A DNA stretch of 64,000 nt from NCBI RefSeq assembly GCF_008831285.2, contig NC_045142.1, positions 20,277,354 to 20,341,353 on the forward strand, written 5' to 3'. The stretch's first letter is position 1; the number at the start of each line of letters is the position of its first letter. The position numbers were made by a program, and so were the translations under genes. The DNA is from Nymphaea colorata. Taxonomy: Eukaryota; Streptophyta; Magnoliopsida; Nymphaeales; Nymphaeaceae. A model generated the notes under the pieces. That model saw nothing but the letters and a program-made list of their open reading frames with translations, had not been told where the DNA came from and searched no databases. Shown here in pieces: positions 36,310 to 49,440 of the stretch.

Positions 36310-38451
36310 TCCCACTAGCATTGCTTTATTTGATGCTTCTAGTATGTTTTCTATTTGGGAAGATGCCTAACCCAACAAATAACAAACATTATCTAAGTCT
36401 ACAGATGACCTTGCTCAATTATATGCGTAAAGTAGTCATGATTCATTATTTATTTTCTGACAATGAAATAAGTACATATTATTTAGGATTTACCATCACA
36501 GAGGCTGATTCTGTTGAATTTCAATGAACCTGCAACTATGGGACACCTGACACAGAATTGGCTCTAGGGATGAAATACCCCTCTTGTTGAGCGGTAGGAT
36601 GAATTACCCCTCTTGCTCATCCGGCACAAGGGAAGATCTCTATAGAGTGTACTTATTTTTTAAATTGGTTCAGTCTTAACACAAAAAATATGGTCGATTG
36701 AATGCTAGTTGGGTCTGGCTCATGGCAAACATTGACCAATGAAACACTGGATTTATGAGTCATTTGACCCAAATCATGAAAATGTTTGATTGATAACATA
36801 TTTTTTCTGGTCTTATTAAGAAAGAAAATGATGACTATTAATTACCAGACCCTTCAAGATTTTATCATCTAGCTAGCCCAAGTCCAGCTCCATCCACATT
36901 TTCTTGTCATTTTGTGCCTTCTCAGCATGCAAATCAAAATAAAGTTCTTAATTAAATGTTAGAATTAATCATCATTAAAAATAATTTCTATTTGAACTAC
37001 AACTTGAAAACAACTTGGATTTATATCACCCCTTGCATCTACAATTTCTTGCCTTCTGCACCAAATTTCCTCCTCCTCCCCATGAAACTCATCAATTCTT
37101 CACATGGAACAACCTCCCAGATAGTAGCAGCTTTATTTCCCTGCTCAATTCTTGAGGCTCTTAATTCTGTTGAACAAATTTGGCCACCTGGTCGTTGTTC
37201 AATCCCATAAGACAATACTTGAAACTGTAGGAAACTTAATTTGAAGAAAGAAACAATATTGTAAAAGTGGTATTGTATCACTTATCGATCAGGCTACATG
37301 TATGGTAACATATTGTAAATTTATTTTTGTAATGCATTCGCAAATAAAAAATAAAAAATATTGATAAATTATGATAAAACCAAGGAAAATGTTTCCTATA
37401 TAAAACAACTCATCACAATATTACACACATAATAAAAATTCACAAATCTTCATCTAGCGACATAATGATAAGATATGTTAAACATGATAAAATTTGAGGT
37501 CTTAAGGACTTTTACAATAAACTTTTTACTGTTTTTACAACATATTATCAAACATTTATAATATGCAACCTATCTATTCATCTTCTTCATCTTCATTATA
37601 ACATTCAAACTCATTTTGCTTCATTGTCTTCATCCGCTTCAAGTGGAATGTCCTCACCAGCATATGCAGGCTCACCTTCTTCAATGTTCAAAAGGAGTAG
37701 ACCACAATGAGGCCTCCATCCTTTCACATCAAATTCCTCAGACGATCACTGCTGCTCAGAGCATCATTGTCAAAATTCAAAAGAAATTGAAAATTCCAAG
37801 GAATGGCTACTAATGGTGCCAGAGTCACTCTCAAAATGCATGTTCCTTTCTTCCAGCAACCACAATTCACTTCAAGCCTTCCAAGATAGTCAAACAAATT
37901 GAAATATTTATCTCCAAAATATTTTTATCACATGACGAGTGACAAATACAAGTGCCATGTGGTGAAACATGAAGAGGTAATCCATAACTCAAGGTGGTCT
38001 CCAGTGGTGGAGTTACATTGTAGCTGGTGTGGGCAATTACCCGCACCAGCCTACGAATTTTGCCTTATTTACATATGTAAACGTAATTGACTTTTATTAC
38101 ATATGAGTGACCCTTCAAGTTTAAAACTAAACAGACTGCCCCTCAACTAAACGATAGCATGACATTTTCAATTTGCGATCAAAATTTGAAATGATTGATG
38201 AGATGCAAGTGGGAATGGCAAGAAATAATTTATGGAAACCATTATTAAATCTTATCAAGTTATCTAAGGATCCCTATTAATATGAAGCAAGAAATAAATG
38301 GATTTCTTGGATGAAGGCCATCACACATGTTAACGGTTGCATAGATAAACCCTGATTTATTGCTCTATCGTAAGTCCTCTATTGCTAAAGTTTATCTTTC
38401 ATTGTTGATTTTAAGGTGATAAATTATTTAAAATTTATATAAGGGAAACAA

Positions 38452-38490
<39 letters not shown>

Positions 38491-38539
38491 AACATTATGC
38501 TACATGTAAAATAGGTTTTTAAAGATTGACATGCGACCC
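36011..38539. other. Right-arm interval without genes
   Basis: Reverse partner of about 13,560-16,500. It holds a CA/AT array at about 36,278-36,308, a single 211-bp unit at 36,311-36,525, and a CA/AT array at about 38,453-38,490. Frames at 36,956-37,210, 37,616-37,813 and 37,899-38,090 resemble left-arm minus-strand frames but match no known domain. Confidence 0.55.
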
Positions 38540-38957
38540 TTGGAATCTAGCCATATAACTGAATCAAAAATATTTTACTTGCACAATAAGTTCTAGAGTC
38601 TTTGGGATATTATTGTAAACCAACTCAAATTATTTCTTTCTTTTCCTTTCTGTAGTCTAAACAAACATAGATTGAACAATTCTTTTTCTTTCTATTCAAA
38701 CAAGCTTTTATAACAATTTGTTTCATTCTATTTTCTTTCCTCTCCATTTCTACCCAAATCCTTTCTTTCCCTTTCTATTCTTTTCCTTTTATCCTACTTT
38801 CTCTCCATCCAAACAGGTGCTATAATAGGTCAACGAAAAATTTATTTAACAATTGGGATTGTGTTGCCTAAAGCCTCTCTAAGAGCCAGCACGTTTGAAA
38901 TGACCTTATATAAGAACTTACATGGGGAAATAGGTTGCTACTGGTGTACACTTGTAG
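38540..38957. mobile_element. Right-arm-specific insertion of about 415 bp
   Basis: Between gacatgcgacccttgg and ctccttctatcttgag the left arm has only an AT array (about 13,453-13,522), but the right arm has this extra stretch. Its end contains ctttctctccatccaaacag, a phrase frequent at the ends of plant MITEs. Terminal inverted repeats were not demonstrated, so it could also be ancestral sequence lost on the left. Confidence 0.4.
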
Positions 38958-39189
38958 CTCCTTCTATCTTGAGAATCAGAACAATCACAGTGTTGTTAAA
39001 CTTATTCACCATTCATCTTATTCCCAAGAAAACTTCAACCATCTTGATTATGTAATGACTGGTTACTCCTTGGTACTGTTGAAAAAGGGACCTGAAGTAT
39101 CCACTACGTCCTAAAGCGCTCTCCGCTTTCAAACTAAAGTTGCATACTTCAGTTCTTTTGCTAAAACAGATCTAAGGATTTATCAGACT

Positions 39190-40130
39190 CGTCTCCCTTT
39201 TCCACTCGCCAGCGCAGACTACTATTTAAAATAAGAACAAAAAATGTAATTCCCATCTCTCGCTCTCTCTCTCTCTCTCTCACACACACACTCTCTCTCT
39301 CTCTCTCTCTCTCTCTCTTCATGCAAGAGAAATCAAAGGGCATGGAGCTGTTACTTTGTTTCTTTCTTCCACCACACTTTCACTTTCAGTGGTAGACAAG
39401 TAAAAAAGGAGAGGAACGACCCTGTTGAATAGAAACCATTAATTTACATTATATGACATCGTTGATATTAAAGTTCCTGTCTTGGTGGGAAAGACACAGA
39501 CTTAGAGGTGGAATAGAAAGGCTCGAATTAAAATACTTATGTGAATTTGATAGATTGTGCTTCCCATGGCAATATGGTGGCTATTGAAGACAGGAATTGT
39601 TAATACCATGGCAACAAGAAAAATCCAAATCTGTTACATCAAAAGCAATTGACAGTCTAATTTATATGATTCAACATGTGCTAAATATGACTCTTCAAGC
39701 AGAAGAACAAGTTTCTGCAACTTTTCGTCCTTTTCTATGAAGGAAGTCTCTCACGTATATCACTGACTTCAACACAAAGCAGCATCACCACAAAAGCATA
39801 TAGAAAACACATATGCTAAGGAAACCACATCTGAAAGACGTGCCTTGATCGACCAGCTTCCCTTCCCTATTTTAATGCTATTCAGAGTACCTACACCATG
39901 GTCCTCATGAATCTTCATGGTTGCCGATCGTCACTAGCAAATGCCGGAAGGAATTCCATCTTTCTGTATGCTCTCTCCCCCAACCCCTCTCTCTCCCCCT
40001 CTCCCTAGACGTGCATAAGAACTCAAAACGCGTGGAGCTGTCACCTTATTTCTTTCTTCCACCACACTTCACTTTTAGTGGTGGAGAAGTCAAAAAAGAG
40101 GGGAACCACCCTATTGAATAGAAACAAATA
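39190..40130 (-). repeat. Module N, two right-arm copies
   Basis: Reverse of 12,575-13,230, with copies at 39,190-39,440 and 39,985-40,130 and CT/CA runs at 39,265-39,318. No gene. Confidence 0.55.
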
Positions 40131-40599
40131 ATTTACATTGATAAGACTTTTCTCAATATTTTTTGTTATAAAAGAGATAGCACTGTCATTGAAAATTATA
40201 TATATATATATATTATGTGTGTGTGTATATTACTAATAATAGATAATGAAAATACATATCACTTTTTTCTCTTTATTTTTCTCCTAACTATCTATCAAGT
40301 TAGATCAGACAACCATGATTAGATGGCTGAATAACTCTAAAAAGTCAGTTCACCATTCAATATATATATATACACACACACACACACACTATTTTGATCA
40401 CAAACAAAAACCAACAGACCTCTTACATTACATATATATGTATATATATATATATACACACACACACTACTTTGATCACAAACAAAAACGAACAGACCTC
40501 ATATATTTGTGTTAAAAAGTGTTCTGAACAAAATATGAATCTACTAATGTCTGCATTATAAACACTAATTTAATCTAAACAATGTTTAAGTTCAAATTA

Positions 40600-41190
<591 letters not shown>

Positions 41191-42060
41191 CCAGAAAATA
41201 CAAAACCATGTATGCCAACTTCAAATACGATGGCACATGGATCTACAACTTCACTTTAAAGGAATTAGACATTTTCCTCTTGTTGAAAAATCTAGCACAG
41301 CTTTATGTTACAGAAATTTCCTAATAGCCATGGGTTAGCAAACTAACCAAAATATCTTGATTGCCACGTTATTTTCTCCAGAAACACCAAAGGATTTGGT
41401 GATGGATATGAAAGGGATACATGGGCTCTACTATATCAACTAAATTGAAGACAAACAAGGCCACCACCACCAACAATCAAATTCTCTCGGCCAACTAAAT
41501 TGAAGACAAGCAAGGCCAGGAGAAAGACAAAGAATGTATTGTCGTTTTGTTGCTGTTCTTAATTTGTACTTTGGTGTTTTCTTGTCATCTATTTTACACT
41601 TTTTTTTTCATTTTACAAGTAAAAATTGGTTTGAATCAACCTATTTGAATTGTACCAGTTCATTCTCGGCCCGATATTTCATGATTTTATCATCCAGATA
41701 GCACTAGCTTTGATAGTCATACTTGAAAAGACCTCAATACTTGGTCCGTTTCTTGTGAAGTTACACCATGTTTTGCATGTCTCCATTTATTTTGTAGCTC
41801 TAAAACAATTAATGACGTCAACTTTTCTCTATATGCCACAGCTTTCTTAAACTCCAAATCTGTCCTAAAAGGTCGCTGCTCTTCCCTACCAAGCTGTAGC
41901 TGGATGTCCCCAGCACAGGTTTTCTTTGAGTTCTCAAATGAACCTAGCAACGTCTTCTAGCTGATTGTCACCTCAAATCCATCAAAAGATGCATTTGCAA
42001 TGATCGAATACAACTTTTACAGCAGTTTTTAATGATACAAAATAACCATTCGAGCACAAA
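41191..42060. repeat. Copia-2 flank remnant and module T, right arm
   Basis: Positions 41,280-41,460 are a degraded Copia-2 flank without LTR: aatctagcacagcttta, then a plus-strand frame with GIHGLYYIN and a stop. Module T follows at about 41,520-41,670. The frame at 41,650-41,850 is the reverse partner of 10,738-10,938 and stays open in both arms, but has no recognised domain. Confidence 0.5.
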
Positions 42061-42092
42061 AATAGCTGCCCGATTTCAATATACACACACAC

Positions 42093-42134
<42 letters not shown>

Positions 42135-42407
42135 CACACCTTAATTAGGTCGTCATGCCACACACCTTAATTAGGTCAATGATGCATCACTCAGATGCTT
42201 TGAGGCGTTCTTCTAGGTGATGCACAGAGACCTCATGCAGGTGTGCACCTCTAACAACACTGGTTTAGGCTACTTGTCAAAGAAAGAAAAATCTGACAGA
42301 AGAATATTCCATGCATGACTCTTTCTCAGTCCACATCTTCCGTTAATCTTTCCACCTTAAGAGCTGTTTCAGAATAAAAAAACAAATCAGGCCAAATCAG
42401 AGAGAGT

Positions 42408-42463
<56 letters not shown>

Positions 42464-43330
42464 AGGTGATGACAGTTGCTCATGATGAGAGCAATGAGTG
42501 AAGAGCATTCAGCTGAGTTCGGGTGGACATGGGCCAACATGAACAGATTTGCATTAATAAAACAGTCGTACAGAAAAAGATTGATTATATAGAGAAGGTA
42601 CTCTATATAGAGAAGATATATCTTGTAAGAAAAAGATGGCTAAGAAGATTGATTATATATATACATATATATATATCCTGTAGAAACGGGTTGTCAAAAC
42701 AGGTTATATGTAAAAAAATTGTGTATATGGGTACATAATGACCAAAATATACCTGTTTATAGTAGAAAAGGAACATTTTAAAAGGGTAAAAAAGGTTATG
42801 AAAAAATTTAAAAGTCTAAAATAGACATAGTACATCATTAAAAAATTCAGAAATAACCCAACCTTCATCTTTTTTCCTATGATACTGTATACTTGTGGAT
42901 CCACAGAAGTGTGCAGCAACTCGATCTCATATCTCATATCGGGCATTGACCAGTTCCACAGATTCAAGTGGCCGAAGAAGAAGAAAGAGGAGAGGGGGTT
43001 GGTGGAGGAGGAGAAACTGAACTTTAGCCACCAGCGTTGTCATGGGATGTCGCTTGTCAATTTCTTCAATCGATGCCGCTTGAGTTTTTGACACTGATGG
43101 TCAACGGCGAAGCTCTCTCTAAAGAACATAGGTGACCTTAGACTTAAATTCTTGCTTAGGTGGGCATTTGAGATCCTTTTAATGACGTACGTGGAGGGTT
43201 ATATATCTATATGATCCAATATATTGCATGCCTAAGGTCTGATTTGTACAGGTGAAAAGTGAAAACTGGAAGGAAAGCACCTCTAACATCACAAAGCACA
43301 CATCTAAATATGCTTTCTATATCAAAATTT
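42061..43330 (-). repeat. Module P, right outer copy
   Basis: Reverse of 9,256-10,480. It has an AT array at about 42,096-42,130 and a GA run at about 42,418-42,458 that is longer than its left partner. No gene. Confidence 0.6.
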
Positions 43331-44056
43331 TAACACTCTATACATATCATTCTTGCAGCCACAACAATACCAAAAGCAGAATTTTTCATTTTAACTCGCG
43401 ACCTTTGAATGTTGATCAAACAAACTGATGGTCGCTAACATCATCTCTAAGAACTGATCACCTTCTAACCAATACTTCCGGCTCAAACCGAACGGTTGCT
43501 GTAAGGCCCACATTTTTCTTTTTCTTTATTATGAAAAAAAAATTAATAAGAGTACAGGCTATAATTGGTAGATTCAATAACTGATAAAAATAGTTGAAAC
43601 TGTCAACTATATCATAAAGGGGGCAGTCATGGAAAGAAATGAATGGGTTACCAAATATATACCTAGGTAGAAGTGGTAACTGAAAATATTAAAAGAAACT
43701 AAAGATGATTGAGGGCAGCTGAGAAGCCTTCCTGAGAAAAATCATTTGGAGGTGTTGCTCGCCATGTATTGGCCTTATTTAACCCCATATCTCAGGTTCC
43801 CAGTTGCTGAAGCCATAGGGGCAAGGGTTCCAGCAGTTAGAAATTAGGAAAAAGTGAAAGCTAACCTTTGTTTTCCTGCATCTTGGGGTGAAGATCAAGA
43901 GCAAAGAGGCACTGGTCCATGTGACTGTTATCGGCAGCTTGGAGGATCAAGAAAGCCAAGGAGCTAGGGTGCTGAGAGTAAAAAATCAGGGGCTGTACAG
44001 TTAGAGAGACCCTGGTAAGTGTTATATAGTTTCTTTTATAAATAATCTATATAGGT

Positions 44057-44116
<60 letters not shown>

Positions 44117-44424
44117 CAAGGAGAATTCTACTTGGTGGGGCTGAAATTATACATGTAAATGCATGTTTTGCAAGGAAATCGTGATACACTGCCTTGGAAC
44201 GGCAGCCTTATTGGCGGACTGAATTGATTGCAGCATAGAGCAATAAGGTATGGGAATACTCAGCTATGAGTGCAGCATGTAGCCCTTGGTGGACTGAATT
44301 GATTGCAGCATAGAGCAATAAGGTATGGGAATACTCAGCTATGAGTGCAACATGTAGCCCTTGTACCTTTTTTGCTTGTATGTATGTATGTATATATATG
44401 TATATATGTGTATATATATATGTA

Positions 44425-44466
<42 letters not shown>

Positions 44467-44700
44467 TGTTATAGTAGCGAATCTATGTATTTACGTGCCT
44501 AGATATGAATAGATGTGTGAAGTGTTATATTCTGGAAATGATACACAACACTCTTAGTCTTAGACATCTCTAATTGCCTATAAATAAATAAAAATATACA
44601 TGTATGAGGTGTAATTACCCATGTGCAGAAAAATAAATGGATATTTTTAGGGTAATACATGAGCTGTTTGTGAAATAATATATATAATGTGGTACTATGT
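43331..44700. other. Non-coding interval beside Copia-1, right arm
   Basis: Reverse partner of 7,941-9,250. AT arrays lie at 44,060-44,113 and 44,428-44,462. No coding sequence is recognised. The 75-bp duplication is listed separately. Confidence 0.6.
44216..44363. repeat. 75-bp tandem duplication, right arm only
   Basis: Two adjacent units starting ggactgaattgattgcagca at 44,216 and 44,291, almost identical. The left arm has one unit at about 8,280-8,355, so this is a recent event after the arms separated. Confidence 0.9.
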
Positions 44701-44955
44701 TCATAATATAGCTATATGAAGCACACTGTGACACCCTTGTGCTGGAATTGTTTGTAACGTGTTTCTAGTTCCATGAAGGTCTAAGTATGCTGAAACTGAT
44801 GGTATGTGCACATGAAAGTGATTGGAACCAGTTTGAACTACTGAGGAACTTGAGGAACTAGGAATGATTCTAGGCAACTCAATAAGAGGTAAACTCTCTT
44901 TTAGCTCATCAATAGGTCTAGGCATGATACATTCTGATCTGGACGACGACTTTAG

Positions 44956-46470
44956 CTAACTTGAAATGTTTGAGGCAGTAAAAGAGGGACCACAATGACA
45001 GTATAAAAAATTTATTTCATCAAAAATAACATGTCTAGATATGATGACAAGATTAGAGATTGGATTGTAACAAACACAGCCTTTATGACAGCTGCCATAA
45101 CCAATGAAGACACAGGTTTGAGCTTTGGGTTCTAGTTTTGAAGCACATCTAGACCCATTCAATGGATAGACGGTACAACCAAAGGTCCTTAGATGACTAT
45201 ATTTGGGAACTTCATGCAAGAGCTTCTCATACTGCGTCATTTGCAAGCCTGCAATAGGCAACCTGTTAATAAGATGAACAGCAGTTTTAAAAGCATCAAA
45301 CCAAAATTTTTGTGGCATATTCGCATGAATAATCATGGTGAGTCCCATTTCTACTAGATGCCTATGCTTCCTTTCTACTATCTCGTTCTACTAGGATGTG
45401 TAAGGGCATGTTATCCATCGATGAATACGTTGATCGTCAAGAAATATGCTAAACACTTTGCTCATGAATTCTCCTCCTCCATCTGAATGGAAAATTTTCA
45501 TTTTTGTTTCAAGTTGACGCTCTACTATGCTTAAAAAGTTTTTAAAACATGGAAGCGTATCACTTTTCTTTGACATGGGAAAGATCCATGAGAAGTGAGA
45601 GTAGTCGTCAACCATTAAGAAATAATACATGTACCCTTCTCGTGAAGCACTTGGTGATGGTCCCCAAATATCAACATGTAAACACTTCAAGAGGTTTGGC
45701 CACATGAAACTCAGCTTTAGGAGAATGAATTTTATGCATTTTTCCAAGCACACATGAGGAACAAAAATCTAATTTATGACTTTCATCAACAGAAATTAAA
45801 CCAGCAACTTTCAACGAGTTTAACAACTGAAAGTGAGCATGTCCTAGACACAAATGCCAAAGAATTTTGAGAAACCAAAGAAGTATTAGCAGTCTTTTAT
45901 TGATCGTCATCTCCAATACTGATAGGATTGCTAGTAGAGTCCTTCCTTTCTCTCGTCCATCTATAGAGTCCTCCTTTCTCAAGCGGCCCTGTGTGAAGAA
46001 TCTTGCCCATCTGCATATTATTAACAATAAAACCATTAGAGGAAAATTCAATAGAGCATTGGTTGTCTTTGTTAAACCTTGCTACTGACATAAGATTCTT
46101 GTCTGCTTCAGGAGCATGCAACACATTTTTCAAAACAAAGGTTGATGTCTTGCTAGGTAGGTACACATTCCCTATATTTTTAATTTGCATCTTACTACTA
46201 TTGCCAACTATAATAAAATTGGAACCATGATAGGGAACTTTACCTTGCATATCTTGTTCTCAATTTGTCACATGGTGGGAGGCACCTGTGTCTGGATACC
46301 AGGCTGAGTCTTGAGTATTGCTGACATTTTCTCGGCTACTAGATGCATTATCAGATTTTCCCATGTTGAGTGCCATGGCCATAAACAGTTTTGGAATATC
46401 ATAACATTGTCGAGCTGTATGATTTCTTCTGCCAAAATATTGACAAGTTACTCCTTGGCTAGACTTGTTA
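44956..46470 (-). pseudogene. Copia-1 zinc knuckle, protease and integrase, right copy
   Basis: Minus-strand pieces in order: CQYFGRRNHTARQCY knuckle, with Phe for the second Cys as in the left copy; protease with DTGASHHVT at about 46,270-46,300; VARFNKDNQCSIEF; pre-integrase LWHLCLGHAHFQLL at about 45,850; CSSCVLGKMHK; integrase with VDIWGPSPSASREGYMYYF, HSDGGGEF and, after two stops, NEIVERKHRH. The C-terminal part, with MPQKFWFDAFKTAVHLINR, is less damaged than on the left. It is non-functional. Confidence 0.8.
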
Positions 46471-46641
46471 GTATTATTATTTTTTCCGTAGTTTCCACTT
46501 CATCCATTACGGCCTCTACCCCTACCACCATTATAGTTGCCACGCCCACACCCTTGGTCAGTAATAAAAGCACACCCACGGTATAGAGGCTGTGGCAGTG
46601 GCTTCAACCTGAGTCATCTGGGATGAACAAAGCACTCCAAG

Positions 46642-47246
46642 TCATCGCTCTTGAGTAATTAACATATCATATAATTCAGACCATGAAGTTAGATCTTTGA
46701 ATGCAATAACCGTAGTAATAAAAGATGCATATTCAGAATTCAGTCCATTCAAGGTATAGAGAACTAGGTCTGTATCTGACATAAAGTGTTGCACTCTACT
46801 AAGAGAATCATGTAAGAAACTAATATGTTGAAGGTATTCAGTCATAGACATTCCTCCCTCTTTTATGTTTTGTAATTCTCTTTTCAGCTGAATAGTACGA
46901 AGATTATTTTGTGAGGCATACTGTTTTTCAAGGATGCACTGAGCATCTATAGCTGTGCCAACACGATCCAGTTGTGACATGACTGGTTGAGTCACAGTGA
47001 CTTTGATCCAACTTAGTGCAAGTTGGTCTTCACGATACCATAAATCATAAGCAGTATTTTCATGTGTGTGTGCTTGACTTGCAAGTTGATCAAATTTTGA
47101 CCTTTCATAACACTTTCAATTTGAGAATGCCAGAGAGATAATTTGATCGATCAAGCTTGACTGAATCCAAACTTGAGAAGCATTCCATTGTGTACCTGGT
47201 GGAGTAGGAGTGCGATGAGCGTTAGAAGAGGACAATGCAGCCATAT
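46642..47246 (-). pseudogene. Copia-1 gag (UBN2-type), right copy
   Basis: The start codon region (ATGGCTGCATTGTCC reversed at about 47,246) opens gag as on the left, but a frameshift follows near GTQWNAS. The UBN2 core is intact from MTQPVMSQL through LYTLNGLNSEYASF to SWSELYDMLITQER, then the shared stop. It has the acidic and Trp-containing stretch that the left copy lost at 5,577-5,605. Confidence 0.8.
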
Positions 47247-47959
47247 TATACTAGAAATTTATCCCTCAATCAATCAACAGCCGACGAGCACAGTCAATCG
47301 ATTTGAGTCTGATAAACAAAAAAGGCGACTGAGGAGGCAGATCGAGCTTCTGAAGTGGCAGATAGGCCTCGGTGGCACTCCCTTGTTAGCACGCTCCTCA
47401 GTGAATAGGTGAACACAAAAGGAAACAGCGCACCCTTTGGTGATGGCTGGAAACATAAAAAGAAGTCAACAACATGCTCCTCAGTGAAGGCTGGAAAGAG
47501 CATTGCCTTCCTTAGACAAAAAAGGAGGTACGTGCCTCGGTGAAGGCAGGGAACAACACACTCCAAAAGGAAGGCACATGCCTCGATGAAGGCAGGAAAC
47601 AACACACTTGGTGCCACACCTTTGTTCAAACACTAAAAGGAGCAGCATGCTCCTTAGTGAAATAGCACGCTCCTCGATGAAGACAGGAAGCAGCACGCTC
47701 CTCGGTGAAGGCCTTCGTGGTTTTCACTTGCTCACCACAAAAAAAAGATCATGAAACCACACACTCCTTTGTTGTTTCCCTTGTTACGTAAAAAACTATG
47801 GATGTAGGAAGAGGAACAGGAGACACAACAGGGGACACGGCAGAGAGAGTGGCTGGAAAACGATGGTGCCAGCATCAAACAGTGGTCGTGCAGCAGACAT
47901 GTGAATCATGGCTCTAGAAAGATGTAGGATACGGAAGACCACGGTGAAAGCAGTTGCAG

Positions 47960-47971
47960 GCTTCGATACCA
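47960..47971 (-). promoter_or_regulatory. Degenerate Copia-1 primer-binding site
   Basis: The minus strand reads TGGTATCGAAGC, differing from the canonical TGGTATCAGAGC kept on the left at 4,660-4,671. Confidence 0.75.
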
Positions 47972-47972
47972 A

Positions 47973-48292
47973 GTTAAAAGAAAAGATGAACACACAGGTG
48001 TAACGTGGTTCAGCCGAAATCAGCCAACATCCACACAAAGACTTTCTCTTCTATTCTATAACCACACAGAGAGAGTACAGACATTTATTGTCACTTTATA
48101 CAATTTAGATCCTTGATTTTAGGATCTTGATTTACACGACAGATTTGGGCAGAATTATAGGAGAAGATAGGGGAAATGATTTCTTTCTCATTTAGGGAAG
48201 ATTGGTCAGTTTTGGATAGCTCTTGAGTTTTGGAAACCGTACCCTGTCCTTTGTAATTGATCCTGATTGTATCCGTTCCATAGATCTTATCC
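47973..48292 (-). repeat. Copia-1 5' LTR (right copy)
   Basis: About 320 bp, the same length as the left LTR. The TATAAAG box is kept. The second TATA-like site present on the left is mutated to CAATAAATG here. Confidence 0.7.
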
Positions 48293-48785
48293 TTGTTAAC
48301 AAATCTAGCACAGCTCTATGTTACAGAAATTTCTGAATATTTTCTCCAAGAAGAAGGTCATTCTGCTGGACCAGAAACCCCGGAAGAGGCTTGGTGATGG
48401 TAATGAGAGAGGTGGGCTCTATCTACTACATTAACTTGAACACAAACAAGGCACTTCCAGCTGACAAGAAAAATGAAGAATCATTCCTATGGCACTATAG
48501 GTTGGGACATTTGTCAGATCTAATTCTCAAAACTGTGTTTCTTAAGCTTCTCTACAACTTTCCAGTATGTGAGACATGCAATTATGCAAAGATGACTGGA
48601 CAATCATTTCCTGAATCTGAAATAAAAAACCAATATTGCTACAACTTGGTTCAGGCCGATGTATGGGGCCTGGCTCCTGCTGTTTCCAACTTTATTTTCA
48701 GATACTTTCTCCTGTTAAAAGTGACAATGCATGGATGAGTTGGGTGTTCTTTCTCAAGAAAAAAAGATGAAGTTTTTTTTATTAG
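48293..48785 (+). pseudogene. Copia-2 polyprotein fragment, right copy
   Basis: Better preserved than the left copy. From LVNKSSTALCYRNF it passes a stop, then GLVMVMREVGSIYYINL, LWHYRLGHLSDLI, and the Cys pair in VCETCNYAKMTG. Then comes VQADVWGLAPAVSNF and RYFLLLK, and, after a frameshift, SDNAWMSWVFFLKKKDEVF, the integrase N-terminal part (family form: YFLLLVDDYSR.SWVFFLK.KDE). It ends at about 48,785. No downstream DDE residues remain. Confidence 0.75.
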
Positions 48786-48802
48786 CAGGCATTGTATGGC
48801 CA

Positions 48803-49440
48803 CTAGCAATATCTTATATTAACAAAAGTCACGCACTGGGTGAACTTTATCCAATCTTAAGACTGTGAATGGTTCCAGATTGGGTTGAGAAGGACTTGGT
48901 TTCACATGGAAGACTTAAAAATATTATTAACCAACAAACTTTTGGTGGTAGCAAACCCTCTGCTAGGTTAAAAGAATCAAAACTTAGCTGGAACAATCTT
49001 GACATCAGGGCTGGGGCTTGTTCTCTCTGTATGTTTGAAGTTGAACTCTTGTCCTCAGAAGAGAGGTCGACCTTTTGGTTGTTGTTAGCTCATAGCCATC
49101 TAGACATCCTTTGTCTTTCTCACTCCTCTTTTTTGCTTCTATTGTTGTTTCTTTGCTGTTCTTAATTTGTAATTTGGTGCTTTCTTGTCATCTATTTTTT
49201 TTTTTTTTTCATTTTATCTGTGAATATTGGTTTGGATCAACCTATTTGAATCGTACCAGTTTGTTATCGGCCCGATATTTGATCAAATTATAATTGGCAT
49301 GCAGAGTTCTGTATTTTATTAAATAATCTTATTCCTAGTCCCATGAGTTCTTTTCGGCGATTGCCTGGGCCTCCCTTTTTACACCCCTACGCATGTCCAA
49401 TGATATTGGATCGTGTAGGTCAGTGCAGGGTTAGAGTTTT
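48803..49440. repeat. Module T and partial module B (B5)
   Basis: Positions 48,803-49,265 resemble 55,860-56,230 directly (ctagcaatatcttatatt against ctaacaatattttacgtt, through to module T). Positions 49,270-49,440 match 240-400 in reverse (module B). The two copies of this block bracket the 7.3-kb segment missing from the left side. No gene. Confidence 0.55.

Larger units (their letters stand above)
44701..48292 (-). mobile_element. Copia-1 retrotransposon, truncated, right-arm copy
   Basis: Reverse partner of 4,339-7,940, with the same content and the same missing RT, RNase H and 3' LTR. This copy keeps the part of gag that the left copy lost at its palindrome. It shares at least two stops with the left copy: after QER in gag and directly before NEIVERKH in integrase. 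The LTR start reads GGATAAG instead of TGATAAG. It is inserted into the Copia-2 fragment at 48,293. Confidence 0.85.
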
